The notes under the pieces were generated by a model. The model worked only from the letters and a program-made list of their open reading frames with translations. It did not search any database and had not been told where the DNA came from. Below, piece after piece: positions 1-10,673 of a stretch of 64,000 bases of DNA. This DNA is from Klebsiella variicola (GTDB lineage Bacteria; Pseudomonadota; Gammaproteobacteria; Enterobacterales; Enterobacteriaceae). The stretch is from the NCBI RefSeq assembly GCF_000828055.2, contig NZ_CP010523.2, forward strand, positions 5,022,001 through 5,086,000. Direction: 5' to 3'. The position numbers were made by a program, and so were the translations under genes. The stretch's first letter is position 1. Each line of letters opens with the position of its first letter.

Positions 1-302
1 TCGAGGATCAGCAGGAACGGCTGATCGTGCTGCGCCAGCAGATCCGGCAGATCGTTCTCCTGATACTGACGTCCTGGCTTCACGCGGGCAATGATCCCCT
101 GATGCACCGCGCCTTCGCTCTTCTCATCGAGGAACTGGCGGTTGGCCACCTGAATCACCACGCCCTGCGCTTCCAGGGCATGGATCAGCGGCAGCAGGCG
201 CTTATCCTCACGGCCTTTCAGAATATAAACTTCCTGAAAACGCTCAGGTGCGCGTTCCAGCAGTGCCTGCACCGCATGGATGCCGTAAATCATTTCACTC
301 AT
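1..302 (-). CDS. rlmB: 23S rRNA (guanosine-2'-O-)-methyltransferase RlmB, 5' part
   Basis: This is the first ~100 codons of RlmB, the SPOUT-family methyltransferase that modifies G2251 of 23S rRNA in the peptidyl-transferase P loop. The frame opens with MSEMIYGIHAVQALL and runs off the window edge in the N-terminal substrate-binding domain, so the SAM-binding knot is not visible. It lies 82 bp downstream of rnr on the same strand, the order found in the E. coli nsrR-rnr-rlmB operon. Identification rests on the recalled E. coli N-terminus and on synteny. Confidence 0.92.
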   Translation of the reverse strand, partial: MSEMIYGIHAVQALLERAPERFQEVYILKGREDKRLLPLIHALEAQGVVIQVANRQFLDEKSEGAVHQGIIARVKPGRQYQENDLPDLLAQHDQPFLLIL

Positions 303-384
303 TGATGTACTCGTTTTAGGTTCTGTTATCCGTCCCCTTCACCCCGTTCTGCGCCAGCAGACTTCTGGAGTGAAGGGACGTCAA

Positions 385-2823
385 TCACTCGGCGATTTTC
401 TTCTTTGCCGCGCGCTTGGCTTTGGTCGCGGCGGCGATTTTCTGTGTTTTCGCCGACGGTTTTTTCGCTTTCTTCTCGCCTTTGGGCTTCGCTTTAGCCT
501 GGTCTTTTTCTTTGCGGAACGCGCTATCCGGCTCGAAGTTCACCTGTTTACCCACCTGGCGGCGACGGCCACCCGGTTTGCCAGAGGTGCTCTTTTTCGC
601 TTTCTCACGGGCGGTTTTGCCAACATTACGCGGCGCACGCTCGCTGGAAATCAGGCTGAAATCAATCTTACGCTCATCCATGTTGACGGCTTCCACGCGG
701 ACTTCCACGCGGTCGCCCAGACGATAAGTCTGGCCGCCGGACTCGCCGATCAGCCGCTGGCCAACCTGGTCAAAACGGTAATAGTCGTTATCCAGGGAGG
801 AGACATGCACCAGACCATCGATAAACAGATCGTTCAGGCGGACAAAGAAGCCAAAGCCGGTCACGCTGGCGATGACACCGGAGAAGGTGTTGCCCACCTG
901 ATCCTGCATGAAGTCGCACTTCAGCCAGTCGGACACTTCACGCGTCGCTTCGTCGGCGCGGCGCTCGGTCATCGAACAGTGCTGGCCCAGCTGGAGCATC
1001 TCTTCCATGCTGTAGTGCCAGCCGCCGGTCTCGGTGCTATTCCCTTTATGTCCCTGCTCTTTTGCCAGCAGATACTTGATGGCGCGGTGGAGCGACAGAT
1101 CCGGGTAGCGGCGAATCGGCGAGGTGAAGTGGGCGTATGACTGCAGTGCCAGGCCAAAGTGGCCACGGTTTTCCGGATCGTAGACCGCCTGCTTCATGGA
1201 GCGCAGGAGCATCGTTTGCAGCATTTCGGCATCCGGACGATCGGCAATGGAGGTCAACAGTTCGGCGTAATCGCGCGGCTCCGGCTTGTTGCCGCCCGGC
1301 AGCTCCAGTCCCAGCTCAGCCAGCACGGTACGGAACGAGGTAATCGCTTCGGTGCTTGGCTTATCGTGGATACGGAACAGTGCCGGCTCCTGCGCTTTCT
1401 CAACGAAACGCGCGGCGGAGATGTTCGCCAGGATCATACACTCTTCAATCAGCTTATGCGCATCGTTACGCTGAGTCTGTTCGATACGCTCAATACGGCG
1501 TTCGGCATTGAAGATGAATTTAGCTTCTTCACTTTCAAATGAGATACCGCCGCGCTCTTCGCGGGCGCTCTCCAGCACTTTGTAGAGGTTATGCAGCTCT
1601 TCAATATGCTTCACCAGCGGCGCGTAGTGTTCGCGCAGCTCCTGATCGCCCTGCAGCATATGCCACACTTTGGTGTAGGTCAGGCGAGCATGTGAACTCA
1701 TCACCGCTTCATAGAACTTAAAGCCGGTCAGGCGGCCTTTTGACGAAATCGTCATCTCGCACACCATACACAGGCGATCGACCTGCGGGTTCAGCGAGCA
1801 CAGGCCGTTCGACAGCACTTCCGGCAGCATCGGTACCACCTGCGACGGGAAGTAGACCGACGTCCCGCGGCTACGCGCTTCGCCGTCCAGCGGCGTACCA
1901 GGGCGCACATAGTAGCTCACGTCGGCGATAGCCACCCACAGACGCCAGCCGCCGCCGCGTTTCTTCTCGCAGTACACCGCGTCATCGAAGTCGCGGGCAT
2001 CTTCGCCATCAATAGTGACCAGCGGCAGAGAGCGCAGATCGACGCGTCCGGCTTTCGCCTCTTCCGGCACCTGCTCTTTGAGGCCGGAAACTTGTTTTTC
2101 CACCGCCGGCGGCCAGACGTAAGGAATTTCATGGGTACGCAGCGCCATATCGACGGCCATGCCGGTGCCCATGTTGTCGCCCAGCACTTCGACGATTTTC
2201 CCGACCGCTTTGGTGCGGCGGGTTGGGCGCTGGGTCAGTTCGACCACCACCACGTAGCCCATCCGCGCGCCCATAATATCTTCAGGCGGGATCAGGATAT
2301 CGAAACTCAGGCGGCTGTCGTCCGGGACGACGAAGCCGACGCCAGCGTCGGTGAAGTAGCGGCCAACAATCTGGCTGGTTTTCGGTACCAGCACACGAAC
2401 GATGCGCGCCTCGCGGCGGCCCTTACGGTCCGCACCCAGCGGCTGGGCCAGCACCTGGTCACCGTGAATACAGGTTTTCATCTGCTCTGACGACAGATAC
2501 AGATCGTCCTTGCGCCCTTCAACGCGCAGGAATCCATAGCCATCACGGTGGCCAATAACGGTACCTTTGAGGAGATCAAGACGCTCCGGCAGCGCATAGC
2601 ACTGGCGGCGTGTGAAGACCAGCTGACCGTCGCGCTCCATCGCGCGCAGGCGGCGGCGCAGCGCTTCTATTTGTTCTTCGCCCTCAATATTCAACTCGAT
2701 GGCCAGCTCATCGCGGCTGGCAGGCTTTTCCCGTTTGGTTAAATGTTCGAGGATAAATTCCCGGCTCGGGATGGGATTCGCGTACTTCTCAGCTTCGCGT
2801 TCCTGGAATGGATCTTGTGACAT
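385..2823 (-). CDS. rnr: Ribonuclease R
   Basis: This is a processive 3'-5' exoribonuclease of the RNB family (812 aa; E. coli RNase R has 813). It degrades structured RNA and acts in mRNA decay, rRNA quality control and tmRNA-linked turnover. The order is an N-terminal helix-turn-helix-like segment, cold-shock domains, the RNB catalytic core with [10 protein letters not shown] near residues 272-281 (metal-binding aspartates), an S1 domain ([10 protein letters not shown], about 650) and a Lys/Ala-rich basic tail of about 80 residues. The start [10 protein letters not shown] matches the family. It is transcribed after nsrR and before rlmB. Confidence 0.97.
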   Translation of the reverse strand: MSQDPFQEREAEKYANPIPSREFILEHLTKREKPASRDELAIELNIEGEEQIEALRRRLRAMERDGQLVFTRRQCYALPERLDLLKGTVIGHRDGYGFLRVEGRKDDLYLSSEQMKTCIHGDQVLAQPLGADRKGRREARIVRVLVPKTSQIVGRYFTDAGVGFVVPDDSRLSFDILIPPEDIMGARMGYVVVVELTQRPTRRTKAVGKIVEVLGDNMGTGMAVDMALRTHEIPYVWPPAVEKQVSGLKEQVPEEAKAGRVDLRSLPLVTIDGEDARDFDDAVYCEKKRGGGWRLWVAIADVSYYVRPGTPLDGEARSRGTSVYFPSQVVPMLPEVLSNGLCSLNPQVDRLCMVCEMTISSKGRLTGFKFYEAVMSSHARLTYTKVWHMLQGDQELREHYAPLVKHIEELHNLYKVLESAREERGGISFESEEAKFIFNAERRIERIEQTQRNDAHKLIEECMILANISAARFVEKAQEPALFRIHDKPSTEAITSFRTVLAELGLELPGGNKPEPRDYAELLTSIADRPDAEMLQTMLLRSMKQAVYDPENRGHFGLALQSYAHFTSPIRRYPDLSLHRAIKYLLAKEQGHKGNSTETGGWHYSMEEMLQLGQHCSMTERRADEATREVSDWLKCDFMQDQVGNTFSGVIASVTGFGFFVRLNDLFIDGLVHVSSLDNDYYRFDQVGQRLIGESGGQTYRLGDRVEVRVEAVNMDERKIDFSLISSERAPRNVGKTAREKAKKSTSGKPGGRRRQVGKQVNFEPDSAFRKEKDQAKAKPKGEKKAKKPSAKTQKIAAATKAKRAAKKKIAE

Positions 2824-2859
2824 ATCGGTTCCTCCGTTGTCATCTCCGGCAGAGTGGCG

Positions 2860-3285
2860 TCACTCCACCAGTAATAATTTATAAAGCGGTTGATTCTTCT
2901 CAACCAAATCAGCCAGCGTATAGTTATCCAGCTCCTTGAGAAAACTCTGCGCGGCTTCAGCTAGCGCCTGTTTCAGACGACAGGCTGGTGTAATGTGGCA
3001 AAATTCGCTGCTGCAGTTGACCAGCGATAAGGGTTCAAGGTCGCGCACCACGTCGCCCACGCGGATCTGCCCTGCTGGTTTACCGAGGCGAATGCCCCCA
3101 TTCTTCCCCCGCACGGCAGTCACGTAGCCCATGCGGCTTAACTGATTGATTATTTTAACCATATGATTACGGGAGACGCCATAGACCTCGGTCACTTCCG
3201 AGATGCTGGTCATGCGTCCTTCCGGCAGCGACGCCATATAAATCAGCGCGCGTAATCCGTAATCGGTGAAACTCGTTAACTGCAC
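2860..3285 (-). CDS. nsrR: NsrR, nitric-oxide-sensing Rrf2-family repressor
   Basis: This is a 141-aa Rrf2-family regulator that uses an iron-sulfur cluster to sense nitric oxide and represses NO-detoxification genes. The N-terminal winged helix covers roughly residues 1-60. Three cluster-ligand cysteines sit in [13 protein letters not shown] near residues 91-102. I place the start at the GTG at 3285, giving [14 protein letters not shown]: it has a GAGG ribosome-binding site five bases upstream and the length equals E. coli NsrR. An in-frame ATG at 3330 would add 15 residues that the family lacks. It heads the nsrR-rnr-rlmB transcription unit. Confidence 0.94.
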   Translation of the reverse strand: MQLTSFTDYGLRALIYMASLPEGRMTSISEVTEVYGVSRNHMVKIINQLSRMGYVTAVRGKNGGIRLGKPAGQIRVGDVVRDLEPLSLVNCSSEFCHITPACRLKQALAEAAQSFLKELDNYTLADLVEKNQPLYKLLLVE

Positions 3286-3397
3286 ATAAACCTCAGGGAA
3301 AAGAAAACAGGGTATGTCGAGCGACATCATTATTATTGATGATAAACCAGCCAGCGCTCAGGCCGCTAATTTATTTGAAATGGGGCGGGCGAACAGC

Positions 3398-3428
3398 AAA
3401 AACAAGGGCGCCCGAACGGCGCCCCTTG
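3398..3428 (-). terminator. Rho-independent terminator of purA
   Basis: Read on the minus strand, AAGGGGCGCC and GGGCGCCCTT form a GC-rich stem with a four-base loop, followed by a T-rich tract. It begins 8 bases after the purA stop codon. Confidence 0.85.
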
Positions 3429-3435
3429 AGAGTGA

Positions 3436-4737
<1,302 letters not shown>

Positions 4738-4836
4738 TCAAAATCACCGTTTGCTTAAAAATGGATTCTACCATCGCTTTTTCAGAGTTACAGCACTTTT
4801 TGCATCCAAAATAAGGCAAATCCGACCACTTTTTGA

Positions 4837-5034
4837 TCAGCCAATCGATTTCCTCAACATGTAGTAGATCACAATCCCTGCAACCACAAGTCCGCCGCCA
4901 AAGCGGCGCAATAAATTATCCGGTAACTGGCTCAGGCTGGCGACCATTTTGCGCCAGGCGCGAGGATAGAGCAGCGGGCCGAGCCCTTCGAGTACTAAAA
5001 CCAGCGCCAGCGCCAGCCAAATGGTGGAGTTCAT
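4837..5034 (-). CDS. yjeT: YjeT, DUF2065 small inner-membrane protein
   Basis: This is a 65-aa protein with two predicted membrane helices (about residues 4-22 and 44-60) and the DUF2065 core LEGLGPLLYPRAWRKM. The start is MNSTIWLAL at 5034, preceded by AGGG; the open frame continues upstream but without family support. The length and the position upstream of purA match E. coli yjeT. Function is unknown. In E. coli it follows hflC; here 600 bp, including a microcin-like gene, separates it from hflC. Confidence 0.9.
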   Translation of the reverse strand: MNSTIWLALALVLVLEGLGPLLYPRAWRKMVASLSQLPDNLLRRFGGGLVVAGIVIYYMLRKSIG

Positions 5035-5257
5035 TATCAACCCTAATTGAAAAGTATTATCGTCGCCCTCGCGGGCGTCATCGGCCAGCATGGTGAATTC
5101 ATTCACTCATTTCATATTGTCCCGTATTTCATCTTCATTATGAACTGGCAAGGTGAAACAAAATTCACAACTAATTGTATTGCTGCATATTTTTTAAATT
5201 GTAACTATGCCGTCGCGTACTACAACCCGGTACGTCTACATAATCAGGAAGATTATC

Positions 5258-5548
5258 ATGAGAGAATTAACCGCGTTTGAAATCGAAAATGTGAGCGGCG
5301 CAGGCTGGTTACAGGATGGCCTGGCTTCCTTAGGCAGCAAGGTCGGCGCCGCCGCATGGACGATGGGTACCGATGCCCTGAGCATCAACCTGCCGCTGAT
5401 TGGCACCCTCAATCTGGCCGACCTGGCGCCAGACCTGGGCAAAACCCTGGGCGAAAGCGTTGGGTCGACTATCGGTGGCACCATCGAAAGTGCGCTGGCG
5501 AACCTGCCGGTGATCGGTGGCCTGCTGAACAAACTGCTCGGCAACTAA
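5258..5548 (+). CDS. Orphan class II microcin-like precursor peptide
   Basis: The 96-aa product starts MRELTAFEIENVSGAG, a double-glycine-type leader of the kind recalled for class II microcins (microcin L: MREITLNEMNNVSGAG). Expected cleavage after the Gly-Ala pair at 14-15 leaves about 81 residues rich in Gly, Ala and Leu, including LPLIGTLNLADLAP and a C-terminal GGLLNKLLGN, as in membrane-active peptides. There is no Ser-rich tail of the siderophore-microcin type. The ATG at 5258 has an AGGAAG site upstream; the frame is open further up but would break the leader. A strong terminator follows. No exporter or immunity gene is adjacent; a C39 transporter lies at 43724. Function is inferred. 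Confidence 0.72.
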   Translation: MRELTAFEIENVSGAGWLQDGLASLGSKVGAAAWTMGTDALSINLPLIGTLNLADLAPDLGKTLGESVGSTIGGTIESALANLPVIGGLLNKLLGN

Positions 5549-5567
5549 TTCACGCCCCCGCAGTATG

Positions 5568-5596
5568 AAAAAAGGCGCCTGAAACAGGCGCCTTTT
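5568..5596. terminator. Bidirectional terminator between the microcin-like gene and hflC
   Basis: A perfect stem AAAAGGCGCCTG/CAGGCGCCTTTT with a short loop has A/T runs on both sides. It can end the plus-strand peptide gene and the minus-strand hflX-hflK-hflC transcript. Confidence 0.88.
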
Positions 5597-5630
5597 CGCG
5601 TTAGCACTTCAGGCTTACACCCTCTGCGGC

Positions 5631-6635
5631 TTATTTACGCGCCGAATCCGGTGAACGCATATAGCGGAAGAAATCGCTGTCCGGGCTCAGGACCATCACA
5701 TCCTGGTTGCTCTGGAAGCTCTTCTCATAGGCGCGCAGGCTACGGATAAAGGAGTAGAAGCCTGGATCCTGGCTGAACGCGTCGGCAAACAGTTTTGCCG
5801 ATTCCGCATCGCCTTCACCACGCAGGATACGACCCTGGCGCTCGGCTTCCGCCAGCGTCTTGGTGACTTCGTAGTCTGCGGTCGCGCGCAGTTTCTCAGC
5901 TTCTTCCTGACCCTGTGAACGGTGGCGACGAGCAACCGCTTCACGCTCCGCGCGCATACGGTTATAAATCGCTTCCGACACTTCTGCCGGCAGGTTGATC
6001 TGTTTGATACGCACGTCGACAACTTCGATACCCAGCGCCGCCATACTGTTCGGGTTGATCACCTGCACTTTGCCGTTGGTTTCCGCTTCCACCCGCTCAG
6101 CGGCTTTGGCGATAGCGTCATCAGCCGCCGGGGTGCTGACCTCGTCTTCCGTGCCAGCAGAACCCGAGTTCAGCGCATCGCGCACTTCCAGCGTCAGGCG
6201 GCCACGGGAGTCGGTGACGATGTCTTTCACATCCAGACGACCAATTTCAGAACGCAGACGGTCAGAGAATTTACGCTTCAGCAGCACCTCGGCCTGGGAG
6301 ACGTCGCCGCCGCCGGTTGCCAGGTAGTAACGGCTGAAGTCACTGATGCGCCACTTGATATAGGAGTCGACGATCAGGTCTTTTTTCTCTTTGGTCACAA
6401 AACGGTCAGCCTGGTTGTCCATGGTCTGGATACGCGCATCCAGCATCTTCACCGATTCGATAAACGGGATCTTGAAGTGCAGGCCCGGCGCATACACCAG
6501 CGGCTTGTTTTCGTCGTCGCGCAGAACTTTACCGAAACGCAGCGTAATCCCGCGCTCGCCTTCCTTTACGACAAAGACTGACATGTAGAGCACTACCAGC
6601 ACGATGACAATGATCGCGATAACAGATTTACGCAT
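5631..6635 (-). CDS. hflC: HflC, regulator of FtsH protease
   Basis: This inner-membrane SPFH/prohibitin-family protein (334 aa) forms a large complex with HflK around FtsH and modulates its proteolysis. One N-terminal transmembrane segment (residues about 4-20) is followed by the periplasmic SPFH domain (EGERGITLRFGKVL near 26) and a long helical, Ala/Glu/Arg-rich region at about 200-270. It starts two bases after the hflK stop codon, which suggests translational coupling. It is the last gene of the cluster. Confidence 0.97.
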   Translation of the reverse strand: MRKSVIAIIVIVLVVLYMSVFVVKEGERGITLRFGKVLRDDENKPLVYAPGLHFKIPFIESVKMLDARIQTMDNQADRFVTKEKKDLIVDSYIKWRISDFSRYYLATGGGDVSQAEVLLKRKFSDRLRSEIGRLDVKDIVTDSRGRLTLEVRDALNSGSAGTEDEVSTPAADDAIAKAAERVEAETNGKVQVINPNSMAALGIEVVDVRIKQINLPAEVSEAIYNRMRAEREAVARRHRSQGQEEAEKLRATADYEVTKTLAEAERQGRILRGEGDAESAKLFADAFSQDPGFYSFIRSLRAYEKSFQSNQDVMVLSPDSDFFRYMRSPDSARK

Positions 6636-6637
6636 CG

Positions 6638-7900
6638 TTATTCCCCCTGACGCTGGTAGTCGTTACGCTGCGCGTTAGCGCGGCGTTGGTCCATAATGCT
6701 ACCCCCGGTTGAGCTCGAGGTTGATGAGGTGCTGGCGCTGCCTGTGCTGGATGCAGGTGGCAGACGCAGCAGATCGCTGGCGTCACTGCTATCGCTCTTT
6801 GCTGCCGGCGCAGCGGCGCCTTTCAGCATCTGGTCAAGCGGCAGAACCATCAGATTGCCGTTTTTGCTGTCATTGACCAGCACTTTGCGGGTGTGGCTCA
6901 GCACTTTTTCCATGGTTTCGATATACAGACGCTCGCGGGTAATTTCCGGCGCGGCTTTGTATTCCGGCAGGAGCTTAGCAAAGCGAGCCACTTCACCCTG
7001 GGCTTCCAGGACGGTCTGGGTCTTGTAGGCACGCGCCTCTTCAAGGATACGCTGCGCCTGGCCATTCGCCCGCGGCTGTACTTCGTTGGTATAAGCTTCC
7101 GCTTCACGGATGTACTGCTGCTCGTTCTCACGCGCGGCAATGGCATCGTCAAACGCCGCCTTCACCTCTTCCGGCGGACGTGCCGTCTGGAAGTTGACGT
7201 CCAGCAGGGTGATCCCCATGTTGTACGGGCGGATAGTCTCTTCCAGCTCGCGCTGGGTATCGCTACGGATCACAGTACGACCTTCGGTCAGAATGCGATC
7301 CATGGTGTATTTGCCGATCACGCCGCGCAGCGCGCTGTCAGTCGCCTGACGCAGACTGTCATCCGCGCTGGTAACGCTAAACAGATAGCGTTCCGGATCG
7401 GTGACGCGGTACTGCACGTTCATCTCAACGCGCACGACGTTTTCGTCAGAGGTCAGCATGACGCCGGAAGCGGCCAGTTCACGTACCGACTCCACGTTCA
7501 CCGCCTGAACGTTATCGATAAAGGTCGGTTTCCAGTTCAGGCCTGGCTCAACCAGATGGCTGAACTTACCAAAACGGGTCACGACGCCGCGTTCGGCTTC
7601 TTTAATGGTATAAAAACCGCTGGCCGCCCAGATAATCACTGCCGCCGCGGCAACGATGCCGACAATACGCCCGCCCATCGGTCCGCGAGGGGTCTGCGCG
7701 TTATTACCACCGCCCAGTCCGCCCTTGCCGCCGCCGAGCCCGCCAAGTTTTTTACTTAACTTGCGGAAGATATCATCCAGATCCGGCGGCCCCTGCTCGC
7801 GACCACCTTTGTTGCCATTTCCCTCAGAGTTGCCGCCAGGTTTGCTGCTCCCCCACGGGTCGCGGTCCTGTCCGTTATTACCGGGCTGATTCCACGCCAT
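6638..7900 (-). CDS. hflK: HflK, partner of HflC in the FtsH complex
   Basis: This 420-aa SPFH/prohibitin-family protein pairs with HflC. The N-terminal ~75 residues are a cytoplasmic Gly/Asn/Lys-rich low-complexity segment (GGLGGGKGGLGGG). A membrane helix follows at about 80-95, then the SPFH domain (EAERGVVTRFGKF), helical stalk and a Ser/Thr-rich C-terminal tail. E. coli HflK has 419 residues. It sits between hflX and hflC on the same strand. Confidence 0.97.
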   Translation of the reverse strand: MAWNQPGNNGQDRDPWGSSKPGGNSEGNGNKGGREQGPPDLDDIFRKLSKKLGGLGGGKGGLGGGNNAQTPRGPMGGRIVGIVAAAAVIIWAASGFYTIKEAERGVVTRFGKFSHLVEPGLNWKPTFIDNVQAVNVESVRELAASGVMLTSDENVVRVEMNVQYRVTDPERYLFSVTSADDSLRQATDSALRGVIGKYTMDRILTEGRTVIRSDTQRELEETIRPYNMGITLLDVNFQTARPPEEVKAAFDDAIAARENEQQYIREAEAYTNEVQPRANGQAQRILEEARAYKTQTVLEAQGEVARFAKLLPEYKAAPEITRERLYIETMEKVLSHTRKVLVNDSKNGNLMVLPLDQMLKGAAAPAAKSDSSDASDLLRLPPASSTGSASTSSTSSSTGGSIMDQRRANAQRNDYQRQGE

Positions 7901-7965
7901 GTATATGCTCCATATTTGTTTTTGATATCCCCACAGGGGTCAATATCTTCAGGCAAGCTGCAAGG

Positions 7966-9246
7966 TTAAACCACATAGTCAACAAGCGTTGGCTCTTGCT
8001 TACAGAGGCGCCGCCAGTCAACGATCGGCATGCGCACCTGCAGACTCACGCTGCCGTCATCCTCCATCCACTCTTTTTCTATCGCCTGAAGCTGATAGAA
8101 ACGGCTTCTCAGTCGCCCTTCTTTCGGCGGTAAGCGCAGCGTATGCTGGGCCACTTCACCGGAAAGACGTTCCGTTAATGCCTGAAAAAGCAGTGGTACG
8201 CCAACCCCGGTCTGGGCTGAAAGCCAGACCCGAATCGGTTTATTTTCATCGTCGCGATCGATGCGCGGCTCAAAATCGTCAAGCATGTCGATTTTGTTCA
8301 TCACCATCAGCGCGGGGATCTCATCGGCTTCAATCTCAGCGAGAACCGTATTTACCGCATCAATGTTTTCCTGCACACGGACATCCGCCGCGTCAATCAC
8401 ATGCAGCAGCAGCGTCGCCTGACGCGTCTCCTGCAACGTCGCTTTAAACGCGGCTACCAGATCGTGCGGCAGATGGCGAATAAAGCCGACGGTATCGGCC
8501 AGTACCGTTTCGCCGACGTCAGGGACGTCAATGCGGCGCAGCGTCGGGTCCAGGGTGGCGAACAGCTGGTTCGCGGCATAGACCTCGGCAGCGGTGATCT
8601 GGTTAAAGAGCGTTGATTTTCCGGCGTTGGTGTAGCCCACCAGCGACACGGTTGGAATATCGGCTTTCGCGCGCGACCGCCGCCCCTGCTCACGCTGTTT
8701 CTCAACTTTTTCCAGTCGCGACAGGATCTGCATGATGCGGTTACGCAATAAACGACGGTCGGTTTCGAGCTGGGTTTCACCCGGGCCACGCAAACCAATC
8801 CCGCCTTTCTGTCTTTCAAGGTGGGTCCAGCCGCGGACGAGGCGGGTTGCCATATGGCGCAACTGCGCCAGCTCAACCTGCAGTTTCCCTTCATGGGTGC
8901 GCGCGCGCTGGGCGAAAATATCTAAAATAAGACCGGTGCGATCGATAACCCGGCATTCGCACAGACGTTCCAGGTTGCGTTCTTGCGCCGGACTCAGGGC
9001 ATGATCGAAGAGCACGACCGACGCGCCGGTCGCTTTAACGGCTTCCGCAATTTCGACTGCCTTACCTTCACCAACAAAATACTTCGGGTGCGGTGCTTTA
9101 CGGCTACCGGTAATCACCTGCATTGCTTCGACACCGGCGGAAGAGGCCAGAGTTTCAAACTCCTGGAGATCTTCCATATCTTTGTCTTGCGAAAAATAGA
9201 TGTGTACCAGTACCGCCTGCTCACCGGCGTCATAACGGTCAAACAA
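7966..9246 (-). CDS. hflX: GTPase HflX, ribosome rescue/splitting factor
   Basis: HflX is a 426-aa ribosome-binding GTPase that splits stalled 70S ribosomes under heat and other stress. The N-terminal HflX domain (KAPHPKYFVGEGKA near 50) precedes the G domain, with G1 GYTNAGKST at about 205, G3 DTVGF at about 250 and G4 NKID at about 317. The start codon is TTG at 9246, with AAGGGG upstream; the resulting protein has exactly the E. coli length. It lies between hfq and hflK in the cluster. Confidence 0.97.
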   Translation of the reverse strand: MFDRYDAGEQAVLVHIYFSQDKDMEDLQEFETLASSAGVEAMQVITGSRKAPHPKYFVGEGKAVEIAEAVKATGASVVLFDHALSPAQERNLERLCECRVIDRTGLILDIFAQRARTHEGKLQVELAQLRHMATRLVRGWTHLERQKGGIGLRGPGETQLETDRRLLRNRIMQILSRLEKVEKQREQGRRSRAKADIPTVSLVGYTNAGKSTLFNQITAAEVYAANQLFATLDPTLRRIDVPDVGETVLADTVGFIRHLPHDLVAAFKATLQETRQATLLLHVIDAADVRVQENIDAVNTVLAEIEADEIPALMVMNKIDMLDDFEPRIDRDDENKPIRVWLSAQTGVGVPLLFQALTERLSGEVAQHTLRLPPKEGRLRSRFYQLQAIEKEWMEDDGSVSLQVRMPIVDWRRLCKQEPTLVDYVV

Positions 9247-9321
9247 GCGTAAACCCCTTATAAAATACCAGCGGGGAACACAGAAAACCTGGCTCCCCGG
9301 CGTGGAAAAACAGCACTGGCC

Positions 9322-9642
<321 letters not shown>

Positions 9643-9722
9643 TTATATGTATGCTTGTTTTGTACTCAGAACCTTACGATTCTTAAAAAAAATTACGCAC
9701 GATACCGTTCAATTGTACACGT

Positions 9723-10673
9723 TCAGTTCTGGCTCGCACCAACAACCTGTAATACTTTGTTGAGCGCTTGTTCAGGTTGTTCACTGTCTAACCAGTGCAC
9801 ACCTTCCCAACCGCGCAGCCAGGTGACCTGACGTTTGGCTAACTGTCTCGTGGCGCAAACACCTCGATAAACCATCTCATCATAAGGGATCTCGCCATTG
9901 AGGTATGACCACATCTGGCGGTATCCAACACAACGGATGGAAGGCATATCCGTATGCAAATCTCCGCGGGCAAAAAGCGCCCGTACTTCTGCTTCAAAAC
10001 CTGAAGCTAACATCTGATGAAAACGCTGTTCTATGCGTTGATGGAGCAGTTCACGGCTCGCCGGGGCGATGGCGAACTGATGCACCTGATATGGCAGAGC
10101 GTCTCCTGACGTTTGCGTCAGTTCCGTTAAAGTTTTACCCGAAATGAAAAAAACTTCCAGTGCCCGGGAAAGCCTTTGCGGATCATTTGGATGAATACGC
10201 GCAGCAGCCACGGGATCAATTTCCTGTAATTGCTGATGTAACGCGTTCCACCCCTGCTCTGCGGCCTGCTGCTCAATCCGCGCTCTGACCTCTGGGTCAG
10301 CCGACGGTAAGGGCGACAATCCTTCCAGCAACGCTTTGAAATACAACATCGTTCCGCCGACTAACAGCGGAATACGCCCGGCGGCGACAATATCGGCCAT
10401 CGCCGCCAGCGCGTCGCGGCGAAAATCAGCCGCGGAATAGGCTTCTGCGGGATCCAAAATATCCAGCAGCCGGTGCGGCGCAGCGCTAAGCTCCGCGGCA
10501 TCCGGTTTGGCAGTGCCAATATCCATTCCCCGATAAATGAGGGCGGAATCAACACTAATCAACTCTACTGGCAAAACTTTACGTAAGGCTATCGCCAGCG
10601 CGGTTTTACCTGAGGCCGTCGGGCCCATTAAAAAAATTGCCTTGGGCAGGCTCGCCTCGGTTACATCATTCAT
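9723..10673 (-). CDS. miaA: tRNA dimethylallyltransferase MiaA
   Basis: MiaA adds a dimethylallyl group to A37 of tRNAs that read U-starting codons, the first step to ms2i6A. It has 316 aa, as in E. coli. The P-loop [11 protein letters not shown] is at about 17-27, [16 protein letters not shown] follows near 42, and [12 protein letters not shown] lies near 243. The start overlaps the mutL stop by 8 bp, indicating coupled translation, and hfq follows. Confidence 0.98.
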   Translation of the reverse strand: MNDVTEASLPKAIFLMGPTASGKTALAIALRKVLPVELISVDSALIYRGMDIGTAKPDAAELSAAPHRLLDILDPAEAYSAADFRRDALAAMADIVAAGRIPLLVGGTMLYFKALLEGLSPLPSADPEVRARIEQQAAEQGWNALHQQLQEIDPVAAARIHPNDPQRLSRALEVFFISGKTLTELTQTSGDALPYQVHQFAIAPASRELLHQRIEQRFHQMLASGFEAEVRALFARGDLHTDMPSIRCVGYRQMWSYLNGEIPYDEMVYRGVCATRQLAKRQVTWLRGWEGVHWLDSEQPEQALNKVLQVVGASQN

